Source: Paenibacillus tianmuensis | GTDB lineage: Bacteria > Bacillota > Bacilli > Paenibacillales > NBRC-103111 | Direction: 5' to 3' | Assembly (NCBI RefSeq): GCF_900100345.1 | Contig: NZ_FMTT01000045.1 | Coordinates: 1 to 52,631, forward strand | DNA length: 52,631 bases | Part shown: piece after piece, positions 1-8,561 of the stretch | How positions within the stretch are numbered: the stretch's first letter is position 1 | How the letters are laid out: each line of letters begins with the position of its first letter | The notes under the pieces: generated by a model | Seen by the model: only the letters and a program-made list of their open reading frames with translations | Told to the model about the DNA's origin: nothing | Databases searched by the model: none | Program-made: the position numbers and the translations under genes

Positions 1-290
1 ATCCAAAGGGCAAAATCGTCATCGTGTTGGATAACGCTCGCATTCATCATGCCAAGTTATTGCAGCCGTTTTTGGAAGAGATGAAAGGCCGACTCGAACT
101 GGTTTTCCTGCCGCCTTACAGTCCGAAATTGAATCTTGTTGAAGGGTTATGGAAATGGCTGAAATCCGATGTAATTAACAATGTGTTCTATCACACGGTG
201 GCCGAAATCCGTAACAATGTTCAGCAGTTTATGGACGAAATCATGAAATCTCGGTGGTCGATCATAGATCGGCTTTGTGTTAGGTTCTAA
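1..290 (+). mobile_element. IS630-family transposase, C-terminal part (runs off left edge)
   Basis: The frame is open from the first bases of the window, so the gene begins outside it. The protein reads VLDNARIHHAK, which carries the second catalytic Asp of the DDE nuclease, and later FLPPYSPKLNLVEGLWKWLK, the segment with the third acidic residue (Glu in NLVEGLW). Both are hallmarks of IS630/Tc1-type transposases. The C-terminus looks complete, ending at a TAA around 288-290. Whether the full element is intact cannot be judged from here. It abuts a truncated hydrolase on the opposite strand, which suggests that insertion or a later rearrangement cut that gene. Confidence 0.85.
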
Positions 291-292
291 TT

Positions 293-308
293 CTAATGAA
301 TTCATTAG
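293..308. repeat. 16-bp perfect palindrome at the IS/hydrolase junction
   Basis: CTAATGAATTCATTAG reads the same on both strands. It lies three bases after the transposase stop, and its last four bases overlap the stop end of the truncated hydrolase frame on the minus strand. It may be part of the element end or a small convergent hairpin. No run of T follows that would make it a clear terminator. Confidence 0.4.
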
Positions 309-760
309 TTCAACTTATATAGTTGAAAATCCTTCATTAATTTTTCCTTATCAAGCATCAAAATTTCGCCATTTGGCAACTCATACGAGCCTCCGCCCGG
401 ATGACCTATGCTCAGTACCATATAACCATGGGACGCAAGCTCTTCGAATTGAACTGTGTTGGCTTCACAAAAGAGGGTTAATCCATGGCTGAACAGGAGA
501 AGCGGGTGCTTGCCATCACATATGGGAGCGCTGATATATGAATTCGTTTCAATACCGCTGGTTCCCGGAAGGATACTCTCGCTGACATATTTTTTCCGTT
601 TTCCTTCGCCGATATCTTTTGCTGGATAAAAGCATAGGCAGGGAATAACGCGTTTTTTATCGTCTTTTTCATCCAGATTGTATTCATAAGAAAAGGACGT
701 ATATCCTACTAGGAAAGGGCCACTGGGTTTTCTGAGTTTGTGTTTCTCTTTGATCTTCAT
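305..760 (-). pseudogene. Truncated alpha/beta hydrolase (PAF-acetylhydrolase-like), N-terminal fragment
   Basis: The 151 residues begin with a good ribosome binding site (GAAAGGAGAATATC before the ATG) and read PSGPFLVGYTSF early on. Later come HPLLLFSHGL and FEELASHGYMVLSIGHPGG. This is the start of the alpha/beta-hydrolase fold in platelet-activating-factor acetylhydrolase-like enzymes: the beta3 strand with SHG, then the strand ending in HPGG. Such proteins are normally over 300 residues and place the nucleophile (GxSxGG) and catalytic Asp and His further on. All of these are missing, because the frame stops at 305, next to the IS630 fragment. I infer an inactive remnant. The family is assigned from the N-terminal motifs only. 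Confidence 0.65.
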
Positions 761-897
761 GATATTCTCCTTTCAAAATAGAAGTTGTATTTACGATCAT
801 ATGTTAAAAATTTCTCAATCAACATTATACCAAATAATAGTCCATTAAATAACGCAGCGCGATCAACCGTCAATTAGCAATTTACGCCCCCCGCCTC

Positions 898-942
898 CAA
901 ACAACAAAACGGAGCCGTCCCTTTCCGGGAGTCGGCTCCGTC
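898..942 (-). terminator. Rho-independent terminator after the Gln-rich gene
   Basis: On the minus strand, ACGGAGCCG pairs with CGGCTCCGT around an inner CCC/GGG stem. TTTTGTTGTTT follows. It starts about 14 bases after the stop of the 956-1282 gene. Confidence 0.75.
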
Positions 943-955
943 CGCATGTGCCCGA

Positions 956-1282
956 TTATTGATAGAAATTGCTGCGGGCGAAGTTTTGATTTTGCTGCGC
1001 TTGAAAGCTCGCTTGATTAAACTGTGCGACCGTTTGCTCCAACTGGTTGCAAATTTGCGCCATTTGCTGCATTTGCTGAATCGCCGTCTGGTGGCCTTGC
1101 AGCGCCGTTTGAATCACTTGTACCGCCTGCTGCTCACGCTGGGACAAAATTTGCAGCTGCTGCGCATTTTGCTGCTCTTGCTGGAGCAGACGCTGGTAAT
1201 TCGCGCTCGCTTGATCCGTTTGCTGGATCATTTGTTGAATCATGTGCTGGCATTGACTCAATTGCTGAGTAGCATTGAACAT
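956..1282 (-). CDS. Gln-rich small helical protein of unknown function
   Basis: The product has 108 residues, of which 38 are Gln, with most of the rest Ala, Ile, Leu, Met and Asn. The spacing of hydrophobic residues among the Gln suggests one long helix or coiled coil. There is no signal peptide or membrane segment, and one Cys-x-His sits near the N-terminus. The start is supported by AAGGAGG about ten bases upstream, and a strong terminator follows the stop, so this is a single-gene unit. I do not recognise a family. Gln-rich small proteins occur among spore and coat-associated proteins of Bacillales, but nothing here proves that role. Confidence 0.7.
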   Translation of the reverse strand: MFNATQQLSQCQHMIQQMIQQTDQASANYQRLLQQEQQNAQQLQILSQREQQAVQVIQTALQGHQTAIQQMQQMAQICNQLEQTVAQFNQASFQAQQNQNFARSNFYQ

Positions 1283-1409
1283 GGACGGAATTCCTCCTTG
1301 GCATGCTTTCTGGAAATAGTTGGCTTCACTTTCAGCCCACTTTAGTATGCATGCGTCTCTCCATCCTTATGCATCCCTGCATAACATTTTTTTGCCGCTC
1401 CCGCTCCGC

Positions 1410-2213
1410 TTACAGCGTCCATTCTTCCGACAACTGCACGTACAGCTCGATCAGAAAAGCCGTCGGCTGGCCCGCATACAACTCCCGTTCCACCTCCAGC
1501 TTGGTACCGAGCCGATCGGCCACCTGTCGGGCAAGCTCCTCGCGCTTGAACTTATCCAGCGAGGGCAGACGCTCTACGAACGTGGACAGCAGCAGCCAGT
1601 CCTCCCGCTCGATCCGCCTGCAGAACACATCGGACAGCTTGAGTTCGTATGTCGGTCGAATGCGATTCTTGGCCAGCCACTTCCGGGTCCGCTTGCGCAA
1701 GGCAAGCCGCTCGTGCTGCATATCGCGGATGACGAGCGTGCCTGCCGCCAAGTCTCCGATCCGCTTGTCCATCGGATGGAAGAACATCCACAGCATGCCA
1801 ACAAAATAAAAGGAAGGCAAGAAATCGATCAGCCGGAAAAAATTGCGGATGATGGCCGACAGCAGCGTAATCGGCTGGCCGTTCTCTTGAATGACGCGCA
1901 GGCCCAGCCATTTTTTGCCGAACGTTTGCCCGCCCATATAATACTCCGTCAACACATAGTAGCCGCCGATCAATGCAAAGCCGAGCACGATCAGGAAAGC
2001 GGCGGCATATTCCCCAAGCGCTTCGTCCAAGCCGATATCCAATAGCATCAGGATCAGACCGACCAGCAGACTGACGGCCCCGAAGGCAGCCAGCAGCAGC
2101 ACGTTATCTATGAGCTGAGCGGCCGTCCGGCTGCCGATGCCCGCCGTCCGGAACTGGAGCCGGACATGCTCCGGCGTCACGATTGACGCTTCCTTGATAT
2201 TCACCTCGTTCAT
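1410..2213 (-). CDS. RDD-family membrane protein
   Basis: The 267-residue protein opens with a soluble stretch. Then comes GIGSRTAAQLIDNVLLLAAFGAV, the RDD signature (an Arg followed by Asp at the edge of the first membrane helix). Two further helices and GQTFGKKWLGLRV follow, the conserved cytosolic loop of the family, and then a conserved DLAAGTLVIRD end. A polar C-terminal domain of about 90 residues comes last. The start was set at 2213 because AAAGGAGGAG sits eight bases upstream; a longer start at 2234 would place that site inside the gene. Some RDD proteins act in ion or small-molecule transport, but the role here is unknown. It is divergent from the SpoIIM-like gene, a pairing often seen near MoxR/DUF58 clusters. 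Confidence 0.85.
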   Translation of the reverse strand: MNEVNIKEASIVTPEHVRLQFRTAGIGSRTAAQLIDNVLLLAAFGAVSLLVGLILMLLDIGLDEALGEYAAAFLIVLGFALIGGYYVLTEYYMGGQTFGKKWLGLRVIQENGQPITLLSAIIRNFFRLIDFLPSFYFVGMLWMFFHPMDKRIGDLAAGTLVIRDMQHERLALRKRTRKWLAKNRIRPTYELKLSDVFCRRIEREDWLLLSTFVERLPSLDKFKREELARQVADRLGTKLEVERELYAGQPTAFLIELYVQLSEEWTL

Positions 2214-2286
2214 TTCCCCGCTCCTCCTTTCCATTATTGTGGTAATATTAAACTATTCGAGAGACGGAAGGAGATCGTTCGCACCT

Positions 2287-3342
2287 ATGAACATTCAGCG
2301 CTTTATCCGCGAGCACAAGCCCGTATGGACCGAGCTTGACGGACTGCTGACCTTATTCGAGAAAAAGCGCCGCACGGTACAGGCCCCGCAGGTTGACCGG
2401 CTGACTTTCTTGTACCGAACGGCTTCCGCCCATCTGGCCTACGCGCAAACGTACTACCCCGGCGATGAGATCGGACTTTACCTCAATCAGCTCGTAGCGC
2501 GGGCGCACCATGCCCTGCATGCCGAACAGTGGAAAACGTCCCATCGGCTCGGCGACTTTTTCAAGCGCCGGTTTATCGGCTACCTCCTGGAACGTAAACG
2601 GTTCATTGCGCTGGCGTTTCTGCTGTTTATGGTCGGAGCGCTGTCCGGCTTCGCCGCCGTCTGGCAGGACCCGTTGAACCTGTACGCGCTCGTATCCCCC
2701 GAGATGGCCGACGGCATCAATCCCCAAGCGGTGGGCAAAAACCACGGCGAAGTGCAAAGCGCCGTCATGTCCACGTCCATCATGACCAACAACATCCGGG
2801 TCGCCGTTCTCGCGTTCGTGAGCGGCATCACCTTCGGGCTGCTGACGGTTTACGTGCTGTTTTACAACGGCATCCTGATCGGCGCGCTGACCGCCGTCTT
2901 CTGGCAATCCGGCAAAAGCTACGTGTTCTGGGCGTACATTTTGCCGCACGGCGTCATCGAGCTGACCGCCATCTTCATTGCCGGGGGCTCCGGCTTGTAT
3001 ATGGGCTACCGGATGATTAACCCCGGACCGTATACGCGAAAATATATGCTTCTGCGCTCCGTCAAACAATCGGCACTGCTGATGGTCGGCACGATTCCGT
3101 TGTTCGTCATTGCCGGGATCATCGAAGGCTACATTACGCCTTCCGGCTTGTCGCTGGAAACGAAGTACATCGTCGCGGGCGCCACACTGATTGCCCTCGC
3201 GCTATATGTCGCTTACGGCCGCTTGAACGAACGCAGGCATGCGCAGCTTGCCGCCGATGGCACCATCCCGAAGGACGAAGCCGGGACGAGGACGGCGGAC
3301 CTCTTCTCCTCCCCGGCCTCTATATCGAATCGTTCGATTTAA
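2287..3342 (+). CDS. Stage II sporulation protein M-like (SpoIIM/DUF95) membrane protein
   Basis: The product has 351 residues from the ATG at 2287, with AAGGAG ten bases upstream; the frame is open further upstream without a site. The N-terminal 100 residues are soluble and Arg-rich. A membrane helix follows (FIALAFLLFMVGALSGFAA), then several more with the SpoIIM-type stretch NNIRVAVLAFVSGITFG and the conserved LPHGVIELTAIFIAG near the C-terminal half. True SpoIIM helps form the DMP peptidoglycan-remodelling complex in sporulation, but proteins of this length beside RDD and MoxR genes are a wider family with no settled function. The last 23 bases overlap the end of the convergent DUF58 gene. 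Confidence 0.85.
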   Translation: MNIQRFIREHKPVWTELDGLLTLFEKKRRTVQAPQVDRLTFLYRTASAHLAYAQTYYPGDEIGLYLNQLVARAHHALHAEQWKTSHRLGDFFKRRFIGYLLERKRFIALAFLLFMVGALSGFAAVWQDPLNLYALVSPEMADGINPQAVGKNHGEVQSAVMSTSIMTNNIRVAVLAFVSGITFGLLTVYVLFYNGILIGALTAVFWQSGKSYVFWAYILPHGVIELTAIFIAGGSGLYMGYRMINPGPYTRKYMLLRSVKQSALLMVGTIPLFVIAGIIEGYITPSGLSLETKYIVAGATLIALALYVAYGRLNERRHAQLAADGTIPKDEAGTRTADLFSSPASISNRSI

Positions 3343-4627
3343 GATCCAGATACCGGTTAACCGCCGTCCAAGCCAACTGTCCGACGGGAACGTCCACAAT
3401 GTCGATCCCGCCGGCCGCCATCTCGGCGGCGACCGTTTGCCGGTCGACGGCAAACTTGTGCGCCACGCTTTTCACATAAGCCTGGCGCCTGCCCGCCGTC
3501 TCGGCCAACGCCCACCCCTGCAGCACTTCGTCCCGCAGCCCGAGCAACAAAATCCGATGCTGCCGCTTCAGCCGCATCAGCAGCGGACGCAGCCCCTCCT
3601 CGAACATATAATTGTCCATATCGGAGAACAGGACGGTCAGGCTCCGCTTCTTTTGCACGCGCAGCAAATGCTGCAAAGCCGTGCTGTAGCTGGCCTCCAC
3701 GAAGTCGCTCTGCAGGTTGTAGACCGCCGCCGTCAGCGTCTGCAGATGGAGAAGTCCGCTGTCCGGCGGCACATATGCCTTCACCCGGTTCGAGAAGGCG
3801 AGCAGTCCCACCTTATCCCCTTGCTTGAGAGCTACGGCGGCAAGCGCCAGCGCCGCTTCGAGCGACACGTCCAGCTTGGTCCGGCCGTCCAGCTCGATCC
3901 CCATCATGCGTCCGCAGTCCAGCAGGATGGTGACGACCTTGCCCCGTTCGGGGCGGAATACGTTGGTCATCAGCGTGCGGGACCGCGCCGACGCTCTCCA
4001 GTTGACGAACCGCGGGTCGTCGTCGGGGACGTATTCGCGAATCGCGTGAAATTCCGAGCCGGACCGCTCCTTCCGGTAAATCCGCCTGCCTTCCAGCGTC
4101 AGCTGATTTTGCATCGAAGATAAGATGCCCCGGACCCCCGACATATCGGGGTAAATGCGGATCGTCTGCCCCAGCTCCACTCGCGCCTGCTTCTCCCACA
4201 GCCCGATTCGCCCTCTCAGCCGGAGCCATACCGAGCGAAAATGATATTCTCCCCGCTCTCGGCCCAGTGTCGTGTAGCGGACTTCCGCCGCCTTCCCTTC
4301 CCAGGCTGCCGTCAGCGAGGCTCCCGGCGAAAGGAACGTTTGCGGCAGGTCGTCGGCCACCGTCAGCTTCAAGGATACGGGCTGCGGGACTTCCGCGCGC
4401 ACCGTCACCTCGAACGGGCTGCCGATATCGGCCTGTTCGGGCAGGCTGCGGCTGACGCGCAAGCTGCGCCGCCTGGGAAGCAGCGACAGATCGAGCGCGC
4501 TCAGCCCGAGCAGCGCGCCGCAGACCAGCCACTGCACGGCGGCTCCAGCCCCGTTCCCGGCGGCATAGCCCACGCCTACAAGAACCGCCCCCGCGCCTGT
4601 CAGCAGGGCCATGCGCGGCGTCGGCAC
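3320..4627 (-). CDS. DUF58 (von Willebrand A-like) protein
   Basis: Two membrane helices near the N-terminus are followed by a soluble region with RIYPDMSGVR. Next comes GSEFHAIREYVPDDDPRFVNWRASARS, the DUF58 core, and then VVTILLDCGRMMG, a strand resembling the metal site of VWA domains. DUF58 proteins are the usual partners of MoxR ATPases. The start was set at a GTG (4625-4627) because GGAGG lies six bases upstream and it leaves a 22-base gap to the MoxR stop. The frame also allows an ATG at 4720, which would overlap moxR by 71 bases and lacks a good site. It is last in the MoxR operon and converges on the SpoIIM-like gene. Confidence 0.85.
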   Translation of the reverse strand: MPTPRMALLTGAGAVLVGVGYAAGNGAGAAVQWLVCGALLGLSALDLSLLPRRRSLRVSRSLPEQADIGSPFEVTVRAEVPQPVSLKLTVADDLPQTFLSPGASLTAAWEGKAAEVRYTTLGRERGEYHFRSVWLRLRGRIGLWEKQARVELGQTIRIYPDMSGVRGILSSMQNQLTLEGRRIYRKERSGSEFHAIREYVPDDDPRFVNWRASARSRTLMTNVFRPERGKVVTILLDCGRMMGIELDGRTKLDVSLEAALALAAVALKQGDKVGLLAFSNRVKAYVPPDSGLLHLQTLTAAVYNLQSDFVEASYSTALQHLLRVQKKRSLTVLFSDMDNYMFEEGLRPLLMRLKRQHRILLLGLRDEVLQGWALAETAGRRQAYVKSVAHKFAVDRQTVAAEMAAGGIDIVDVPVGQLAWTAVNRYLDLKSNDSI

Positions 4628-4649
4628 GATCAGCCTCCGCTCAATCGCG

Positions 4650-5579
4650 TCAGCGAGGGACCGGAATCGTGGCCAGCGTTTCCTGGATGAAGTGGTCACC
4701 GGTCTCTCCCTCCAATTCAACCTGCGGCGTCAGCAGCAGACGGTGCCGCAGCGCCGGAACAGCTACGGTCTTGATATCGTCCGGTGTGACGAAGCTGCGC
4801 CCGTCCAGCAGCGCCCAAGCGCGGGCTGCCATCATGAGCGCGATCCCCGCCCGCGGGCTCGCGCCGAGCAGAAGCCGCTTGTCTTCGCGGGTTTTGCGGA
4901 TGATCACGGCAATATATTCGACCAGACTATCCTGCACGACTACCTCTTGCAGCTCCGCACGAAGCTGCTTCAGACGGTCCAGCGAGAACGCGGCGTTTTC
5001 CTTCCGCTCCGCAGTGGCGAAGAAAGGAACGTGTTCTTTTAAAATCGCAAGCTCCGATTCCAAGTTCGGGTACGACACGGTCAGTTTGAATAAAAAGCGG
5101 TCTAACTGCGCTTCAGGCAGCGGATACGTGCCTTCGTACTCCACCGGATTCTGCGTCGCGACGACGAAGAACGGATCGGGCAGCCGGTACGTCGTGCCCT
5201 GAATCGTCACCTGCCGCTCCTCCATCGCTTCGAGCAAGGCGGCTTGCGTTTTCGGAGGCGTACGGTTAATCTCATCGGCCAGCAGCAGGTTCGTAAAGAC
5301 CGGACCACGAATCGTCTGGAATTCGTTGTCTTTCAAATTGAAAATCACGCTGCCGGTAATGTCGCTCGGCATCATGTCCGGCGTGAACTGCACCCGACTG
5401 AACGAACCGACCGTTAATTCGGCAAGCGTGCGCACCATTTTCGTTTTCCCAAGGCCGGGAACTCCTTCGAGCAATACATGCCCCCCGGCCAAAAATGCGG
5501 TCAGCAGCAGACGAATATTGTGCCGCTGTCCGATCACGTTCTTCTCCATCTGTTCCAGCAACTGCTGCAATCGGCTCAC
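4650..5579 (-). CDS. MoxR-family AAA+ ATPase
   Basis: The 309-residue chaperone-like ATPase has Walker A GVPGLGKT (about residues 39-46), Walker B LLLADEIN (98-105), a sensor-1 VATQNP and the family stretch EGTYPLPEAQLDRFLFK. MoxR proteins are thought to remodel or insert metal into VWA-domain partners; the DUF58 protein encoded just downstream is the obvious candidate. The GTG start overlaps the stop of the DUF4350 gene (GTGA), so translation is probably coupled. It is cytosolic. No regulatory element is visible between it and its neighbours. Confidence 0.93.
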   Translation of the reverse strand: MSRLQQLLEQMEKNVIGQRHNIRLLLTAFLAGGHVLLEGVPGLGKTKMVRTLAELTVGSFSRVQFTPDMMPSDITGSVIFNLKDNEFQTIRGPVFTNLLLADEINRTPPKTQAALLEAMEERQVTIQGTTYRLPDPFFVVATQNPVEYEGTYPLPEAQLDRFLFKLTVSYPNLESELAILKEHVPFFATAERKENAAFSLDRLKQLRAELQEVVVQDSLVEYIAVIIRKTREDKRLLLGASPRAGIALMMAARAWALLDGRSFVTPDDIKTVAVPALRHRLLLTPQVELEGETGDHFIQETLATIPVPR

Positions 5580-6709
5580 TCCCTCTCCAGTCTACGGATC
5601 ACGCCATCGGCCATCCGGCTGTCTTTCTCGAACTGCTTCGGCGAATAGCTCGCCGCTTCCTCGGCGGCCTGCCAGCTTCGCATCACCGCCGCAAGCTGCT
5701 CCAGCTCCTCCTTGCTTAAGTGCGGCTTGGCGGCCGCAAGCGCCTGCGTTACGGTCGCATCGAAGCGTACGCCCCATCGCTCGCGCATGAGGCCGCGGAC
5801 GTATCTCGCTTGGTGCGCCAGCGCTTCCCGCGCCAGCCCGCGCCGCTCGTACCACCCTGCGGCCGCGAGCAGCGTCTCGTCCCCGCGCCGCACCGTCCAT
5901 GCACGCGGCGTGTAAGCCGGTCCGAAGCGCACGCCCTTCATCCAGAGCCACAGCAGCGCTCCCAGGGTCAGTTGCAACAGCACGGCGAGCAGCCAGCCGG
6001 GATATACTGCAAGCAGGCCCGGTTTTTCGTAAAGCCCATGATGATACTCGTCGAACCACAGCCCCACGGTCTCCGGGCTTGTCTGTAGGTACGGCCGGAT
6101 CAGCTCAAAATGCGAATGCTCCAAAATGCCGTCGTTCCTCATCCACTCCGGAACGAGCAGCAGCGTCATGCTGCCCTGCCCGATTGCGGCGCGTCCGGCA
6201 ATAATGCCGCGCTCATCCTTCAGCAGCGGCTTCATGCCCGGCGCTTCCTTCAGGCGGTAAGCGGACGCAACCTTTCCGCTGAGCCCGGTACCCGACTGCC
6301 CTGTCAAGTCGGTGATCGCCACAGGGGCCGATCCGGCTTGCCCTGTCTTCGTGAAGGTAAATTCATCCAATTGTTCCGGGGCGTCATGAAACAGCACAAG
6401 CTCATTGCCCCCGCTTACCCATGTACGGATCTCTTCCCATTCCTTGGCCGCCAGCGTATACGGTTGAATGACGATCAGCTTATGACGCCCCCCGCTTGGC
6501 AGAGACCGCCAAGGCTGCTTCCATGCTTTTACGGGTGCGCCCTGCTCTTTAAGCAGCGTAAATACCGCTTTAGTCCCGTCGCGGTCTGCGGACGTCGACA
6601 GATACGGAGGAAGATCCGGCAGATCGGGCTTCACCAGAACGTATCCGAACAGCAGAAAGGCGACGATGCTGACCGCCAAAGCGATCTGCAGCTTGTTCCG
6701 CTTAAGCAT
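5576..6709 (-). CDS. DUF4350-domain membrane protein
   Basis: The 377-residue protein begins with a membrane helix (LQIALAVSIVAFLLFGYVLV). A GATase-like extracellular domain follows (TKAVFTLLKEQGAPVKAW, LIVIQPYTL, GGNELVLFHDAP), matching the DUF4350 layout. A second helix (LLAVLLQLTLGALLWLW) lies around residues 240-257, and the tail is cytosolic, Arg- and Ala-rich and helical. The start overlaps the stop of the DUF4129 gene by eight bases (ATGCTTAA) and the stop overlaps moxR. In other bacteria DUF4350 lies between DUF4129 and MoxR in the same order. Its molecular activity is unknown. Confidence 0.82.
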   Translation of the reverse strand: MLKRNKLQIALAVSIVAFLLFGYVLVKPDLPDLPPYLSTSADRDGTKAVFTLLKEQGAPVKAWKQPWRSLPSGGRHKLIVIQPYTLAAKEWEEIRTWVSGGNELVLFHDAPEQLDEFTFTKTGQAGSAPVAITDLTGQSGTGLSGKVASAYRLKEAPGMKPLLKDERGIIAGRAAIGQGSMTLLLVPEWMRNDGILEHSHFELIRPYLQTSPETVGLWFDEYHHGLYEKPGLLAVYPGWLLAVLLQLTLGALLWLWMKGVRFGPAYTPRAWTVRRGDETLLAAAGWYERRGLAREALAHQARYVRGLMRERWGVRFDATVTQALAAAKPHLSKEELEQLAAVMRSWQAAEEAASYSPKQFEKDSRMADGVIRRLERE

Positions 6710-7334
6710 AACCCGCCTCCTCCCGCCGGTACGGCGCCAACAGCTCGGTCATCCGTCCGTATTCGTGCGCTCCCGCCGTACCGCCTCCATAATAAACGAG
6801 CTCGAACAATGAAGCGGCCTGTTTGAACGACTCGACCGCCCCCGGCTGCCGCTCGTACAGCTCCTCCGCATATTCGCGGTTCGTCTTCCACCGCTCCGCC
6901 CGCACCCAATCGCGTTCGTCCATCAGCAGAAGCATCGCCAGAAACGTCCGGCGCACCGCCTCCGGATAGTTGCCCTCCGCTGCGCATTCCTCCGCTTCCC
7001 GAAGCAATGCGGCGAAGGAGCGATCCAGCTCCGCAGCGCTGCGGAATACGCTGCGCCGTCGGCTGCGGCGAAGAAGAATCAAGCTGCGCACCAGCCAGAC
7101 GATGGCCGCCACAAGGATGGCAAGCAGGATGCCGAGCAGGACGTAGGCCAGCACCTTCGGAGTGCCGGGCGGAACGGACATGTCCGGGAACAGATCCATC
7201 ACCTTCCGCCACATCCGCTCCAGCCACTCGATAATGGGATTCCGTCCGTCGTTTCGCAAATACGCCGTGTACTCGTCGCGTTCCAGAATACTCTCCAGCT
7301 GTTTCTTTTCCGCTTTCCAACCTTCGTTAATCAT
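6702..7334 (-). CDS. DUF4129-domain membrane protein
   Basis: The product has 210 residues from the ATG at 7334. That codon overlaps the stop of the upstream gene (ATGATTAA); the longer frame to 7481 lies wholly inside that gene and was not used. An N-terminal extracytoplasmic stretch of about 60 residues is followed by one helix (VLAYVLLGILLAILVAAIVW). The DUF4129 region comes next: SAAELDRSFAALLREAEECAAEGNYPEAVRR, then a conserved ERWKTNREYAEEL. DUF4129 often appears as the C-terminus of transglutaminase-like membrane proteins and beside MoxR/DUF58 genes. Function is unknown. Confidence 0.83.
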   Translation of the reverse strand: MINEGWKAEKKQLESILERDEYTAYLRNDGRNPIIEWLERMWRKVMDLFPDMSVPPGTPKVLAYVLLGILLAILVAAIVWLVRSLILLRRSRRRSVFRSAAELDRSFAALLREAEECAAEGNYPEAVRRTFLAMLLLMDERDWVRAERWKTNREYAEELYERQPGAVESFKQAASLFELVYYGGGTAGAHEYGRMTELLAPYRREEAGYA

Positions 7335-8430
7335 TTTTCCTCTCCGGCTCCTCCGAACGGTTGGCATCGGCAGGCTCGCGTTCCGGCGACGGCTTCGCGA
7401 GACTTCCGTTTTCCCGTCCGGCCGCATCTCCCGTTTCCACCGGTTGGCTGCCGTATGAACCGTACGACTGACCGGCGGCAAGCATCTGCTCCAGATCGGC
7501 CCCCTCGTTACGCACCCGCAAGTCGAAGTACGTCACCGCATAAGGAATCATATAGATCGGCGTGATCAGCAGCGACAGCACAATGTAAATCAACTGGCCG
7601 AGCAGAGACAATTTGAATACCGCGATCAGCAGCGCATAAGTCCCCATCGTAAAGACACCGTAAATGATCGACAGGACGAAGTAGATGCCGAATATGCGCC
7701 AAAAGTTCCCTTTGGTCAGCCTCCAGCTCCGGCCCAGTGACGAACGGCCGTCCTCCAGCGCGACGACCGGCAAATAAAAGCCGAATCGGATCGCAAAAAA
7801 GCCGATTCCCGCCGTCAGCACCACCACAAGCAGCAAATACAAGACAAACAGCAGAACAATCAGCACGATGCTGCCGCCGAACGGGTCGGAACCGATCTCG
7901 GCAATGCCGGCGCCGATGCCGATCGATACCGCGGCGACAATAATAACCCCGAACACGACAATGGTCGAGATCGCCATGTACACGCCTCCGAGGATCAATC
8001 CGAACAGCAGCGTATTTCCTACCATCGGCCAGAAACGGGAGAATGAGCTTTTCAACAGCTCCTTGAAGCCCACGGAAGCTCCTTCGGCGGCGGCGCGGAC
8101 CAAGTGAAGCTGCGACGAGACCGCTGCCGGAAGCACGGCCACCACGTAAATCGGCAGCAGCAGGAACGAAAACAACAGCAGTCCTATGTTCAGTTCTTCA
8201 CCCGACCCTCCAGCTTCGGCGAATCGTTCCAACGAATCGGCAATCGTTTCCCCGGATTCCGGGAGAAGCGAAACACTGCTCAAATCGAAGAGCACTACGT
8301 TTTGCAAAAGATAAAGCGGACCGAAAAACAGCAGCGTCAGCAAAAATGTCACCGTAAAATGCTTGCGGTAGATCTGAAAGCTCCTGTCCATAATCGCACC
8401 GATCCCCATCGGCCTTTCAAATGAAATCAT
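7327..8430 (-). CDS. Polytopic membrane protein, first gene of the MoxR/DUF58 operon
   Basis: The 367 residues have about six membrane helices. The protein starts with FERPMGIGAIMDRSFQIYRKHF, typical of membrane proteins in the glycerophosphodiester-phosphodiesterase membrane-domain family. A second family-like stretch, PVVALEDGRSSLGRSWRLTKGNFWRIF, sits before the last helices. There is no catalytic phosphodiesterase domain, so the name describes resemblance only. The last 60 residues are polar and Gly/Pro/Glu-rich. It is likely the first gene of the transcription unit, followed by DUF4129, DUF4350, MoxR and DUF58 with overlapping stops and starts. Confidence 0.75.
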   Translation of the reverse strand: MISFERPMGIGAIMDRSFQIYRKHFTVTFLLTLLFFGPLYLLQNVVLFDLSSVSLLPESGETIADSLERFAEAGGSGEELNIGLLLFSFLLLPIYVVAVLPAAVSSQLHLVRAAAEGASVGFKELLKSSFSRFWPMVGNTLLFGLILGGVYMAISTIVVFGVIIVAAVSIGIGAGIAEIGSDPFGGSIVLIVLLFVLYLLLVVVLTAGIGFFAIRFGFYLPVVALEDGRSSLGRSWRLTKGNFWRIFGIYFVLSIIYGVFTMGTYALLIAVFKLSLLGQLIYIVLSLLITPIYMIPYAVTYFDLRVRNEGADLEQMLAAGQSYGSYGSQPVETGDAAGRENGSLAKPSPEREPADANRSEEPERKND

Positions 8431-8510
8431 TGTTTCTCCTCCTGCCCCACATATTCGACATCATTATACACGAACTTTCAGCGGGATAGCACCAATAAAT
8501 TACAGCATGT

Positions 8511-8541
8511 AAAAAGCCGACCGTCTGATTCGACGGCCGGT
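8511..8541 (-). terminator. Terminator of the iron-siderophore lipoprotein gene
   Basis: On the minus strand ACCGGCCGTC pairs with GACGGTCGGC (one wobble) around a short loop, followed by TTTTT. It lies about 20 bases after the stop at 8562. Confidence 0.8.
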
Positions 8542-8561
8542 CCGGGTGTTGCTATGGGGGC

